This document shows positions 1-8,081 of a DNA stretch of 64,000 nucleotides, piece by piece (the first letter of the stretch is position 1; the number at the start of each line of letters is the position of its first letter). Below the pieces are notes generated by a model. It saw only the letters and a program-made list of their open reading frames with translations. It was not told the DNA's origin and searched no databases. Both the position numbers and the translations under genes were made by a program. This stretch comes from Neptunomonas phycophila. Lineage in GTDB: Bacteria > Pseudomonadota > Gammaproteobacteria > Pseudomonadales > Balneatricaceae. Where the stretch lies: NCBI RefSeq assembly GCF_001922575.1, contig NZ_MRCI01000001.1, positions 682,001 through 746,000 of the forward strand, in the 5' to 3' direction.

Positions 1-1
1 A

Positions 2-802
2 GCCGCTAGCTTGATTGCTTCGGAGAATCGTCCTCGCGTAGCGATTTTGCGTGAGCAAGGCGTAAATGGCCAAGTGGAAATGGCTGCGGCGTTTGATCGG
101 GCAGGATTTACTGCCGTAGATGTCCATATGAGTGATATTTTAGAAGGCCGTATCAGCTTGGCTGACTTTAAAGGCTTGGTAGCTTGCGGTGGTTTCTCAT
201 ACGGTGATGTCTTGGGTGCTGGTGAAGGTTGGGCTAAGTCTATATTGTTCAACACTCGGGCGCGTGAAGAATTTAGCGCATTCTTTAAACGAGAAGATAC
301 GTTTACGCTGGGTGTATGTAACGGCTGTCAGATGCTATCTAACTTGCATGAGCTTATCCCAGGTGCTGAACAGTGGCCTCATTTTGTTCGTAATATGTCA
401 GAACAGTTTGAAGCGCGTGTAGCAACGGTTGAAATACAAGACAGCGCTTCTATCTTCTTAAAAGGCATGGAAGGCTCTCGTATACCGGTCGCTATTGCTC
501 ATGGTGAGGGGCGTGCTGAGTTTGAATCAGACGATCATCTTAACGGTGTAAATACTTCAGGGAATGTCGCTTTACGTTATGTAGATAACTATGGCGATAT
601 TACGGAGACTTACCCGCTTAACCCGAATGGATCGCCACAAGGGATCACTGGTTTAACAACACCTGATGGTCGCGTGACTATTATGATGCCTCACCCTGAG
701 CGTGTCTTCCGCGCTGTTCAAAACTCGTGGGCGCCAGACGATTGGTCTGAAGATGGGGCTTGGATGCGGATGTTCCGTAATGCACGTGTATGGGTTGGCT
801 AA
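2..802 (+). CDS. purL: Phosphoribosylformylglycinamidine synthase, C-terminal part (partial)
   Basis: This is the glutaminase end of the FGAM synthase of purine synthesis, which turns FGAR into FGAM using ammonia from glutamine. The reading frame is open to the left edge, so the gene begins outside the window; the TTG at 11 is internal. The visible part is a class I glutamine amidotransferase domain. The nucleophile Cys sits in LGVCNGCQ at about nucleotide 317, and the His/Glu pair of the triad lies in [10 protein letters not shown] near the C-terminus. The start of the domain reads [12 protein letters not shown], as in gammaproteobacterial PurL. A strong hairpin terminator follows the stop directly. 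Confidence 0.95.
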   Translation, partial: AASLIASENRPRVAILREQGVNGQVEMAAAFDRAGFTAVDVHMSDILEGRISLADFKGLVACGGFSYGDVLGAGEGWAKSILFNTRAREEFSAFFKREDTFTLGVCNGCQMLSNLHELIPGAEQWPHFVRNMSEQFEARVATVEIQDSASIFLKGMEGSRIPVAIAHGEGRAEFESDDHLNGVNTSGNVALRYVDNYGDITETYPLNPNGSPQGITGLTTPDGRVTIMMPHPERVFRAVQNSWAPDDWSEDGAWMRMFRNARVWVG

Positions 803-820
803 CTCAATAACCTCTTTGTA

Positions 821-844
821 AAAGCAGCTTCGGCTGCTTTTTTT
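821..844 (+). terminator. Rho-independent terminator after purL
   Basis: A perfect 8-bp stem (AAAGCAGC / GCTGCTTT) closes on a TTCG tetraloop and runs into a T tract. It begins 18 bases after the purL stop. Confidence 0.9.
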
Positions 845-923
845 ATGTTTAATAGGAAGGGGGGGCTGGTCTAGGAAGTTATAGGTTGCGGTACCTGAGT
901 GCGTTTACGTAAATTTCAGGCAC

Positions 924-951
924 AAAAAAGCCGACACTAGGTCGGCTTTTT
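924..951. terminator. Bidirectional terminator, mainly for the OmpA-like gene
   Basis: AAAAAGCCGAC, a 4-base loop and GTCGGCTTTTT form a stem with A and T runs on both sides. It can therefore stop transcription from either strand. It lies just beyond the stop of the minus-strand OmpA-like gene. Confidence 0.85.
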
Positions 952-970
952 GAATCAAAAGGTAAATATA

Positions 971-1573
971 TTATTTACCAGTGATTTGAACGTCTACACG
1001 ACGGTCAGCACGTAGGCAAGCGATCAAAGCAGCACCGCGGCCTGAACACTGAGCTACAGGAGCAGTTTCACCCAAGTAGTCAACAGTCATTACGTTACCA
1101 GAAACGCCTTGTGCACGAAGTGCAGCAGCAACGTTTTCAGCACGACGCTTAGACAATGCATCGTTGTAAGCAGAAGAACCGATCGGGTCAGCGTTACCAA
1201 CCATACGAACAGAGCTTACAGAAGACATGCCTTTGATGTATGTAGCGATATCAGAAACGCTATCTACAACAGCGCTATCGAAATCGAAGAATACAGCGAA
1301 TTTTTTGTCAGTCATTGCTGCTGGCATCGGAGCTGGTGCTGGAGCTGGTGCTGGTGCTGGAGCAGCAGTCGTTGATGCAACATAACCATCGCAGCCTTCA
1401 ACTGTAGCGTCGTCTTTGCTCCAGAAACCTGTGTGCCAGCATTCGCCGAAGCTATTGCGCCATACAGTGTCTTCAGAGTCAGTAACGTAACCGCTGTTAG
1501 TCGGATGAGCCATAGCAGCTGCTGACATGCCCATCGCCAGAGCGAAACCTGCGGTCATAGCGAGCTTTTTCAT
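971..1573 (-). CDS. OmpA-family outer-membrane/peptidoglycan-binding protein
   Basis: A 200-residue envelope protein. Residues 1-22 are a Sec signal peptide ending AMA. A short Cys-containing N-terminal segment (ECWHTG...EGCDGY) follows, then a Pro-Ala repeat linker at about residues 70-85, then an OmpA-like peptidoglycan-binding domain. That domain keeps the expected D (NADPIG) and R (LSKRRAENV) that contact diaminopimelate in this family. There is no long beta-barrel, so it is a small OmpA-like protein and not a full porin. AAGGAT precedes the ATG at a normal distance. It stands alone, with its own terminator. Confidence 0.85.
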   Translation of the reverse strand: MKKLAMTAGFALAMGMSAAAMAHPTNSGYVTDSEDTVWRNSFGECWHTGFWSKDDATVEGCDGYVASTTAAPAPAPAPAPAPMPAAMTDKKFAVFFDFDSAVVDSVSDIATYIKGMSSVSSVRMVGNADPIGSSAYNDALSKRRAENVAAALRAQGVSGNVMTVDYLGETAPVAQCSGRGAALIACLRADRRVDVQITGK

Positions 1574-1747
1574 ATCAAATATCCTTGTGAATTGTGGGTT
1601 GTTGCATTCTTAAAATATAACATGATTGTTAGTTGGGTGCCTTTATAACCTAATTAACAAAACATATACATAAGTAACTATCATTTTACTTGGACTGTCG
1701 CAAGTTTGGAACCATCCGCCAAGAAAAATAATGAGGTAAAACAGCGT

Positions 1748-2047
1748 CTAAGGCAATACTTTCTTGTATGGCTTGATAATTATATTTTTATACACGCCTG
1801 CAGACACGTAAGGATCGTCATTTGCCCAGCTTTTTGCGTCCTCAAGCGAGTCAAATTCAGCAATTACTAAGCTTCCCGTAAATCCTGCTGGGCCTGGATC
1901 TTCAGAATCAATCGCTGGATGAGGGCCGGCTACCAGTAGTCTACCTGCTTCTTTTAACGCTGCTAAGCGTTCTAAATGTGCGGGTCTCGCCGATAAACGA
2001 GCTTCTAAGCTGTTGCTATGATCTTCTGCCATTATAGCGTAGTACAT
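1748..2047 (-). CDS. yciI: YciI-family protein
   Basis: A 99-residue soluble protein of the YciI-like ferredoxin-fold family. It has the typical opening MYYAIMAED and the conserved His of the [16 protein letters not shown] segment. Members are thought to be small enzymes with a His-Asp pair, but their substrate is not established. It starts 3 bases after the stop of the yciB gene and is almost certainly co-transcribed with it. The yciB-yciI pairing is conserved across gammaproteobacteria, which strengthens the call. Confidence 0.85.
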   Translation of the reverse strand: MYYAIMAEDHSNSLEARLSARPAHLERLAALKEAGRLLVAGPHPAIDSEDPGPAGFTGSLVIAEFDSLEDAKSWANDDPYVSAGVYKNIIIKPYKKVLP

Positions 2048-2050
2048 AAT

Positions 2051-2596
2051 TTACGATTCCTGATCGCTGTTTTTAATGTGCTTTGACAAAAACAAACTTT
2101 GCAAAATAATGAATACAACTGTTAGGCCTAACATGCCAAAAAGCTTAAAATCGACCCAGATATCTTCTGAGAAATTGTAGGCCACAACAAGGTTGAGTGC
2201 TCCTACAAAAAAGAAGAAACCGATCCAAGCAAAGCTTAGACTTTTCCAAACAGGTTGGGGTAAGTCTATGTTAGCGGCCATAATGCGCTCAATTATAGGC
2301 TTCTTGCCTATAAAGTGGCTGCCTAAGAAAGCTAGACCAAACAGCCAGTTCACCACAGTTGGTTTCCACTGGATGAAAGTCTTGTCCTGTAGTAGTACGG
2401 TCGCGCCACCAAAAACGATCACTAAAATAAGAGTAACAAGCTGCATTTTTTCAATGCGGCGCTCTTTAAGCCAAGTGTAGGCCATTTGGAGAATGGTAGC
2501 GGGTATAAGTACGGCAGTCGCAATAATCATGTCGTCTGTGTATTTATAAACGGCAAAGAAAATTATAATAGGGAAAAAGTCGAGAAGTAGTTTCAT
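2051..2596 (-). CDS. yciB: Inner-membrane septation protein A (YciB/IspZ family)
   Basis: A 181-residue integral membrane protein with about five hydrophobic segments. It opens MKLLLDFFPIIIFFAVYKY and carries WLFGLAFLGSHFIGKKP, both hallmarks of the YciB/IspZ family. In E. coli and Shigella the family affects cell division and envelope integrity; the biochemical role is unclear. The length matches the family (about 180). It is divergent from the PHP-domain gene, and the 69-bp gap must hold both promoters. Confidence 0.9.
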   Translation of the reverse strand: MKLLLDFFPIIIFFAVYKYTDDMIIATAVLIPATILQMAYTWLKERRIEKMQLVTLILVIVFGGATVLLQDKTFIQWKPTVVNWLFGLAFLGSHFIGKKPIIERIMAANIDLPQPVWKSLSFAWIGFFFFVGALNLVVAYNFSEDIWVDFKLFGMLGLTVVFIILQSLFLSKHIKNSDQES

Positions 2597-2665
2597 AGTC
2601 GTATAATCTGTTGAGGTGTCGCTAGTATATAGACGCCTAACCTCTATATAAACCCCGGGAAGCTA

Positions 2666-3511
2666 ATGGTTACTAATGAGTTTGATTTACACACGCACTC
2701 CAGTGCATCGGATGGTGTCTACACACCAGAAGAGTTGGTGGCGCAAGCTTACCAAGCAGGAGTAAAGGCATTAGCACTAACAGATCACGATACGATTAAA
2801 GGGTGTGAGTGGCTAAGGGATAACAATGACCTTTTGCCGCAGGACTTCAGGCTTATCAATGGTGTTGAGCTCACCTGCAAGTATGGTAAACAGGTCTTGC
2901 ATGTAGTGGGGTTGAATATTGATATTGCCTCAGAGGCGATTCAAACACACATGAATAAGCTCGAAACCTTGCGTAATGAGCGGGCGCAAACTATTGCGTT
3001 GCGTTTAGTCAAACTGGGGCTTCCTGATTTATTAACGGCCGCTTATGAAAAAGCCCAAGGAGGCCAAATTGGGCGTCCGCACTTTGCGCAAGCAATGGTA
3101 AGCTTAGGTTTAGTTGATTCAATGGCAAAAGCATTTAAAAAGTACCTAGGCGCAGGTAAGCCCGGGGATGTTAAAGTAGAATGGCCTGAATTAAGTGAGG
3201 TTATTACTTTAATACATAACGCCGGTGGGGTAAGTGTTTTGGCGCACCCGACTAAATATAATTTAACGTTAAATAAAATACGTTATTTATTAGCCGCGTT
3301 TGCCGAGCAGGGTGGGGATGCGGTAGAAATTAGTTATCCCGGAGTTTCTAAAGATCAACAAAAGTCATTGTCAATATTAGTAGCTAAACACGAGTTGGCT
3401 GTTTCAATGGGGAGTGATTTCCATGATCCTGAACAAACATGGACGCGTCTAGGGGCTTACCCGCCAATTCCTTTAGGTCTGTCACGTGTTACTGAGCGAT
3501 TTTTAAATTAG
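2666..3511 (+). CDS. PHP-domain phosphoesterase (RNase AM / YciV family)
   Basis: A 281-residue PHP-domain metal-dependent phosphoesterase. Metal-ligand motifs are visible: DLHTHSSASDG near residue 6, LTDHDT near 40, a Glu in NGVELTC, HP in VSVLAHPTKY and SDFHDP near the end. The E. coli relative (YciV, also called RNase AM or Rnm) is a 5'-3' exonuclease that trims rRNA 5' ends; older annotations call it TrpH. It is followed 13 bases later by the yciO-like gene, the usual pairing. The exact substrate here is inferred from the family. Confidence 0.85.
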   Translation: MVTNEFDLHTHSSASDGVYTPEELVAQAYQAGVKALALTDHDTIKGCEWLRDNNDLLPQDFRLINGVELTCKYGKQVLHVVGLNIDIASEAIQTHMNKLETLRNERAQTIALRLVKLGLPDLLTAAYEKAQGGQIGRPHFAQAMVSLGLVDSMAKAFKKYLGAGKPGDVKVEWPELSEVITLIHNAGGVSVLAHPTKYNLTLNKIRYLLAAFAEQGGDAVEISYPGVSKDQQKSLSILVAKHELAVSMGSDFHDPEQTWTRLGAYPPIPLGLSRVTERFLN

Positions 3512-3524
3512 ATGAGGGCTGTTT

Positions 3525-4145
3525 ATGAGTCAGTTATTTCAAATCCATCCTGATAATCCTCAAAAGCGCTTAATACAGCAGGCTGTTGATATCATTAAAC
3601 AAGGTGGGGTTATTGTTTATCCAACTGATTGCGGTTACGCATTAGGGTGTCATCTAGGTGATAAGTCGGCATTAGAGAAAATTAAACGCTTGCGTCAGTT
3701 AGATGATAAACATAACTTTACGTTAGTGTGCCGTGATCTAAGTACAATAGGTACTTATGCTAAAGTTAATAATCAAATCTACCGGTTGCTTAAGGCACAT
3801 ACTCCAGGGGCATATACTTTTATTTTAAAAGCGACCACAGAAGTGCCTCGCCGCTTGCTACACCCTAAGCGCAGAACGATAGGTATTCGTATACCCGACA
3901 GTAAAATTGTTGATGCTCTTTTAGATGTTTTAGGTGAGCCTATTATGAGTACGTCTTTAATTATGCCGGGTGAAACAGAGCCTTTGACCGACCCTTATGA
4001 TATTCGTGATCTACTGCAGCACAATATTGATGCCATTATTGATGGTGGATATTGCGGTATGGAAGCAACAACCGTTATTAATTTAATAGAAGATGAACCG
4101 GAAATTGTTCGAGAAGGTGCTGGTGATGTCGCTTTTTTTAAATGA
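3525..4145 (+). CDS. yciO: YciO/Sua5/TsaC-type dsRNA-binding-fold protein
   Basis: A 206-residue protein of the YrdC/Sua5 fold, closest to the YciO branch. It shows GGVIVYPTDCGYALGC near residue 27, KRLRQLDDKHNFTLVC and the PGAYTFILKAT segment. TsaC/Sua5 enzymes make threonylcarbamoyl-AMP for tRNA t6A. YciO proteins are paralogues with weak or uncertain activity in that reaction. It is co-directional with the PHP gene and separated by 13 bases. The following gap is AT-rich and holds the promoter of the H-NS gene. Confidence 0.85.
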   Translation: MSQLFQIHPDNPQKRLIQQAVDIIKQGGVIVYPTDCGYALGCHLGDKSALEKIKRLRQLDDKHNFTLVCRDLSTIGTYAKVNNQIYRLLKAHTPGAYTFILKATTEVPRRLLHPKRRTIGIRIPDSKIVDALLDVLGEPIMSTSLIMPGETEPLTDPYDIRDLLQHNIDAIIDGGYCGMEATTVINLIEDEPEIVREGAGDVAFFK

Positions 4146-4170
4146 AAAATAAATTTTATATTTACTTTTC

Positions 4171-4198
4171 TTGAATTTAATCTTTTTTTGACGATAAT
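4171..4198 (+). promoter_or_regulatory. Candidate sigma-70 promoter of the H-NS-like gene
   Basis: TTGAAT and GATAAT are separated by 16 bases. The -10 box matches the consensus at 5 of 6 positions and the -35 box at 4 of 6. The predicted start is about 36 bases before the ATG, in AT-rich DNA as expected for an autoregulated H-NS gene. Confidence 0.4.
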
Positions 4199-4240
4199 GG
4201 CTTTAAGTATATCTAAATCCAAAATCCATCGGGTTATATA

Positions 4241-4633
4241 ATGTCTGACATCTTAAAAGTATTAACACGCAAAAACTCGCTGCGTAAGCAGTGCCAAGAA
4301 CTATCAATAGCGGATGTTGAAAAAGTTATAGCAGATCTTACGGACATCTTGGCTGAAAAGCAGGAAGAAGAGCAAAAGCTTGCTGCAGAAAATCAAGCTA
4401 AGAACGAAAAAATCGAAATGATCCGTAAAACCATGCAGGATGCAGGTATAGATTTTAACGATCTACAAGATTTAATTTCAGTAGCACCTAAAAAGAAAGT
4501 AGAAGCTAAATACCGCATTACTGATGAAGAAGGTAATACGCACGAGTGGTCTGGTCGTGGCCGTACGCCGGTTGTTTTCCAAGCCTACTTCGATAAGCAT
4601 GGTGTAGACAAAGAAGCGGTTGCTATTAAGTAA
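4241..4633 (+). CDS. hns: H-NS-family nucleoid-associated protein
   Basis: A 130-residue DNA-binding protein. The N-terminal half (residues 1-75) is a charged, heptad-like coiled coil for oligomerisation. The C-terminal domain carries YRITDEEGNTHEWSGRGRTP; the (W/F)xGRGRxP loop inserts into the minor groove of AT-rich DNA in H-NS and related silencers. It has its own promoter and terminator. In many relatives the segregation genes scpA-scpB lie between yciO and rluB, the place occupied here by this gene. The AT-rich polysaccharide genes at 42-47 kb would be plausible targets (inference). Confidence 0.88.
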   Translation: MSDILKVLTRKNSLRKQCQELSIADVEKVIADLTDILAEKQEEEQKLAAENQAKNEKIEMIRKTMQDAGIDFNDLQDLISVAPKKKVEAKYRITDEEGNTHEWSGRGRTPVVFQAYFDKHGVDKEAVAIK

Positions 4634-4653
4634 ACGCTGTTTTTTATCTATAA

Positions 4654-4687
4654 TAAAAGCTCCTCAGTTTACTGAGGGGCTTTTTTA
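4654..4687 (+). terminator. Rho-independent terminator after hns
   Basis: AAAAGC(T)CCTCAG and CTGAGGGGCTTTT pair around a TTTA loop, followed by a T run. It lies 21 bases after the stop. Confidence 0.88.
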
Positions 4688-4707
4688 TTTTTTACAGGAA
4701 GCGTCAC

Positions 4708-5550
4708 ATGTCAGATGAAAAGTTACAAAAAGTGTTGGCGCGATCAGGTTATGGCTCACGTCGTGAGATGGAGCGCTGGATTGATGAGGGCAGAATCTCC
4801 GTCAATGGCGCCCGAGCTAAGCTGGGTGATCGTGTTACCTCTCGAGATAAAGTAGTAGTAGATGGCAAAGAGGCAAATTTAATGTCTGAGGCTGAAAACC
4901 CTCGCCGTGTACTCATTTACAACAAGCCGCTGGGTGAGGTGTCTACAAGGCATGACCCAGAAGGGCGTCCTACCGTGTTTGATCACTTGCCACCGCTTAA
5001 GCAGGGCCGCTGGATTGCGATTGGTCGTTTGGATATTAACACCACGGGTTTGCTTATTTTCACGACAGATGGTGAGCTGGCTAATACTATGATGCATCCG
5101 TCTGCTAATATCGATCGCGAATATGCGGTCCGTGTTTTGGGCGATGTAAGCGAAGCACAAATGAACCAAATGAAAGAGGGCGTGCTCCTAGATGATGGCA
5201 TGGCAAAGTTCTCTGATGTGCAGTTCTTTGATGGAGAAGGCGCCAATAAGTGGTATCACTGTGTGGTGATGGAAGGTCGCAACCGTGAAGTGCGTCGTTT
5301 GTGGGAGTCGCAAGGTTTTCAGGTTAGCCGCTTAAAACGAGTTCGTTACGGGTCTATCTTTTTGCCAAGTGATGTAAAGGCGGGTACGTGGAAAGAGCTA
5401 ACGCTTAAAGAAGTAAAAGCATTAGGTGCGCAAATGGAACTTACGCCACGCCAGAAACTAAAAATGAAGCCGTTAGAGCGTGAATCATATAAGCGACGCT
5501 ATAAGCGTCAGCAAGTTCGTCATGCTGTTGGGCCAAAGCATGCAAAGTAA
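4708..5550 (+). CDS. rluB: 23S rRNA pseudouridine(2605) synthase RluB
   Basis: A 280-residue RsuA/RluB-family pseudouridine synthase modifying helix 89-90 of 23S rRNA. Residues 3-60 are an S4 RNA-binding domain (KLQKVLARSGYGSRREME). The catalytic Asp is in GRLDINTTGLLIFTTDGEL at about residue 115. RNREVRRLWESQGF is the conserved downstream RNA-contact segment. The C-terminal tail is very basic (KRRYKRQQVRHA), typical of RluB. A shared terminator separates it from the convergent yciK gene. Confidence 0.92.
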   Translation: MSDEKLQKVLARSGYGSRREMERWIDEGRISVNGARAKLGDRVTSRDKVVVDGKEANLMSEAENPRRVLIYNKPLGEVSTRHDPEGRPTVFDHLPPLKQGRWIAIGRLDINTTGLLIFTTDGELANTMMHPSANIDREYAVRVLGDVSEAQMNQMKEGVLLDDGMAKFSDVQFFDGEGANKWYHCVVMEGRNREVRRLWESQGFQVSRLKRVRYGSIFLPSDVKAGTWKELTLKEVKALGAQMELTPRQKLKMKPLERESYKRRYKRQQVRHAVGPKHAK

Positions 5551-5561
5551 TAGATAGCATT

Positions 5562-5591
5562 AAAAAAAGCAGCTTTTAAAGCTGCTTTTTA
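5562..5591. terminator. Bidirectional terminator between rluB and yciK
   Basis: AAAAGCAGCTTT and its complement AAAGCTGCTTTT form a long stem with A and T runs outside. Convergent rluB and yciK can both use it. Confidence 0.85.
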
Positions 5592-5632
5592 GTTTCTAGC
5601 GTATGGCTTTGCTGTTATGGGTAATGATGTTC

Positions 5633-6376
5633 TTATGCTTGTGCATCCATGGATTCGCCGTTTACGCTTTTGCTGTCAGCCCCCATCAGGTAAAGGTATA
5701 ACGGCATAATGGCGTCTGGTGTTGGGTTATTCGTTGGGTCTTCTGCCGGGTAAGCATAAGCACGCATTGCGGTGCGGGTTGCGCCGGGGTTAATGCAGTT
5801 AACTCGGATACTGCTGGTTGAGCTGACTTCATCGGCCATGACTTGCATCATGCCTTCTGTCGCAAATTTAGAGACGCTGTAAGCCCCCCAGTACGCACGT
5901 CCTTTGCGTCCAACACTGGACGAGGTAAAAATGATAGACGCGTCTTCTGAACGGTGCAGTAACGGCATTAATGTTTGGGTAAGTAAAAATGGCGCGTTTA
6001 CATTTACCTGCATCACTTGTTGCCAAGTAACGGGATCGTAAGATTCAAGAGGGGTGCGCAAGCCTAGTAAGCTGGCGTTATGTAAAATGCCATCTAAGCG
6101 ACCAAACTCTTGGTCGATAATGTTGGTGATTTCAATGTAATCGTGTTCGGTTGCAGTCTCTAGATTGAGCGGGACAATGGCTGGTTGGGGGCCGCCTGCG
6201 TTCTCAATTTCATCATAAACTTGTTCGAGTTTTTCAGTAGTTCTGCCCAGCAAAATAACCGTCGCGCCATGTTTTGCATAAGCTATCGCGGCCGCTTTTC
6301 CTATTCCATCGCCAGCGCCTGTAACGACAATATAGCGATCTGCAAGAAGTGACTCAGGTGCTTGGTAATCAAACAT
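5633..6376 (-). CDS. yciK: YciK-family short-chain dehydrogenase
   Basis: A 247-residue classical SDR oxidoreductase. The NAD(P)-binding motif VTGAGDGIGKA is at residues 19-29, LHNAS stands for the NNAG motif, and the catalytic pair is in YSVSKFATEG with a Ser in FTSSSVGRKG. The natural substrate of YciK is unknown. It is the last gene of the minus-strand run ubiG-mupP-yciK, an order also found in Pseudomonas. The gap from mupP is 48 bases. Confidence 0.88.
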   Translation of the reverse strand: MFDYQAPESLLADRYIVVTGAGDGIGKAAAIAYAKHGATVILLGRTTEKLEQVYDEIENAGGPQPAIVPLNLETATEHDYIEITNIIDQEFGRLDGILHNASLLGLRTPLESYDPVTWQQVMQVNVNAPFLLTQTLMPLLHRSEDASIIFTSSSVGRKGRAYWGAYSVSKFATEGMMQVMADEVSSTSSIRVNCINPGATRTAMRAYAYPAEDPTNNPTPDAIMPLYLYLMGADSKSVNGESMDAQA

Positions 6377-6424
6377 AAATTAATCCTTTGCTGGTTGACT
6401 ATTAGCTTACATAAATGTCGTGTT

Positions 6425-7114
6425 TTATGTGCAGAGATTGAGACCCGTTTGCTCTCGTATAACCGGCCAAATTTGCTCTACATCCGTGACGTAATGATCA
6501 GCATTCCATGTCGCTGTGTTTTCGTTAGCTCTAATATAGCCGTATAAAGCACCAATAGTGAACATGTTGGCGCGATTTCCTGCATCGATATCCCGTAAAT
6601 GGTCGCCAATATAAATGCTACTTGTCGCGCAGGTATTTGTGAGCTTGCATGCTAAATACAGAGACTCAGGGTCGGGTTTTGTGTGTGTTACATCTTCAGG
6701 GCAAACAAGCACTGAGCAGCGAGAATGCAGTGCGAGTTTATGAAGAATGGTTTCAGAAAAACGTCGAGGTTTGTTGGTGACTATGCCCCAAGGGATACCC
6801 GCAGCTTCTAAGTGCAGTAGTAGCTCGTCCATGCCAGGAAACATCATTGCATGATCACAGACCTGTGTTTCATAGCGGGCAAGCAGCTCAACTAAAAGTG
6901 CTTCAATCAGCTTATTATCTGCTGGCAGTGCAAAAGCATGGCATAGCATAGCCCGCGCACCTTCAGAAACTTCACTTTTTAAGAACTCATACGTGACAGG
7001 TGAGCGGTTGTGTTCAATCAACAGCGTATTGACGATAGCATGAAAGTCCAAAGCTGAATCAAGCAGTGTGCCATCTAAATCAAACAACACGGCTGCGCGA
7101 GTAGGCGTGGTCAT
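6425..7114 (-). CDS. mupP: HAD phosphatase, probable N-acetylmuramate 6-phosphate phosphatase MupP
   Basis: A 229-residue HAD-superfamily phosphatase. Motif I is LFDLDGTLLDSA near residue 12, motif II is IVTNKPRRF near 115, the Lys of motif III is in HTKPDPESL, and motif IV is GDHLRDIDAG. Older annotation would be phosphoglycolate phosphatase. The VTNKP-RF-E and ICP-like/KPDPE stretches, plus its position between ubiG and yciK, match Pseudomonas MupP. MupP dephosphorylates MurNAc-6P in cell-wall recycling. It lies 5 bases after ubiG. The specificity is inferred from synteny and resemblance. Confidence 0.78.
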   Translation of the reverse strand: MTTPTRAAVLFDLDGTLLDSALDFHAIVNTLLIEHNRSPVTYEFLKSEVSEGARAMLCHAFALPADNKLIEALLVELLARYETQVCDHAMMFPGMDELLLHLEAAGIPWGIVTNKPRRFSETILHKLALHSRCSVLVCPEDVTHTKPDPESLYLACKLTNTCATSSIYIGDHLRDIDAGNRANMFTIGALYGYIRANENTATWNADHYVTDVEQIWPVIREQTGLNLCT

Positions 7115-7119
7115 CTGGC

Positions 7120-7839
7120 TTAGCCGAGCTTTTGCGTGGCGATCATATAGTTTACATCTACATCGTTATTATCAAGGCGATACTGCTGAGTCAGTACGTT
7201 ATAAGTCATGCCGGTAATATCTAGCGTGTTCAGCGAAGCGGAGCGCGTCCAATTAGCAAGCTCAGACGGGCGGATAAACTTTTTATGATCATGTGTGCCC
7301 GCAGGTACTAATTTTAAAATACGTTCGGCCCCAAGAATGGCAAATAGATAGCTTTTAGGGTTTCTGTTAATCGTAGAAAAGAACACGTAACCACCCGGTT
7401 TAACCATAGCGGCACAAGCGCGAACGATAGATGATGGATCGGGGACGTGCTCTAGCATTTCCATGCAGGTTACCACGTCAAACGCTTGCGGGTTCTGCGC
7501 CGCCATCTCTTCGGCTGTGATTTGCTGGTATGACACTTTAACCCCGCTTTCAAGGCCGTGCAGCTTGGCGACTTTTAAAGGAGCCTCACCCATATCAATG
7601 CCTGTAACGGTTGCACCACGGTGAGCCATCGACTCCGAAAGGATTCCGCCGCCACAGCCAACATCTAATACTTGCTTACCAGCCAAATCCGCTATGCGAT
7701 CAATGTAGCCTACGCGCAATGGATTGATATCGTGCAGAGGTTTAAACTCGCTATCCCTGTCCCACCAGCGGCTGGCCAGTGCTTCAAATTTAGCTATTTC
7801 TTCGGGATCTATGTTGGCTTGCGAGGCTGAATGGCTCAT
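7120..7839 (-). CDS. ubiG: Ubiquinone biosynthesis O-methyltransferase UbiG
   Basis: A 239-residue SAM-dependent methyltransferase that performs both O-methylations of ubiquinone synthesis. The SAM motif [12 protein letters not shown] is near residue 54. The start region [18 protein letters not shown] and [12 protein letters not shown] are UbiG signatures. The frame is open further upstream to a TTG at 7869, but the ATG at 7839 is preceded by GGAAAG at a good distance and matches the family N-terminus, so it is chosen. It heads the ubiG-mupP-yciK run and is divergent from gyrA. Confidence 0.93.
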   Translation of the reverse strand: MSHSASQANIDPEEIAKFEALASRWWDRDSEFKPLHDINPLRVGYIDRIADLAGKQVLDVGCGGGILSESMAHRGATVTGIDMGEAPLKVAKLHGLESGVKVSYQQITAEEMAAQNPQAFDVVTCMEMLEHVPDPSSIVRACAAMVKPGGYVFFSTINRNPKSYLFAILGAERILKLVPAGTHDHKKFIRPSELANWTRSASLNTLDITGMTYNVLTQQYRLDNNDVDVNYMIATQKLG

Positions 7840-7947
7840 AAAAGCGTCTTTCCTAGAAAAAATCATCAAGCTTTATTCTATCACTGCAGCTTAACGGCTT
7901 AAACCAAGTCCAACATATTCATTTTGCGGGAAACTTTTATATTTGTC

Positions 7948-7956
7948 TGGTATAAT
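7948..7956 (+). promoter_or_regulatory. Candidate extended -10 promoter of gyrA
   Basis: TGGTATAAT is a perfect -10 hexamer with an upstream TG, the extended -10 form. No good -35 box lies at the usual distance. It is the best promoter candidate in the 242-bp gap between ubiG and gyrA, leaving a leader of about 120 bases. The rest of the gap shows no other clear signal. Confidence 0.5.
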
Positions 7957-8081
7957 CGTCCGGTTAAAAACTGGCTCGAGTATCTCGATTAAATTATAAA
8001 AAGTCTGGCGTCTGCAGACGGCATGTATCGAGGTGCAGTCGCGAGCTTTGTAGCAGACCGGATCAAGGAAAGCTGAAACCC

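Noticed and set aside
1323-1370. A tandem GGTGCT/GGAGCT repeat
   Set aside because: It encodes the Pro-Ala linker of the OmpA-like protein and is explained by that coding.
7840-7869. A longer UbiG starting at TTG 7869
   Set aside because: The extra residues are not found in the family, and the ATG at 7839 has a clear ribosome site.
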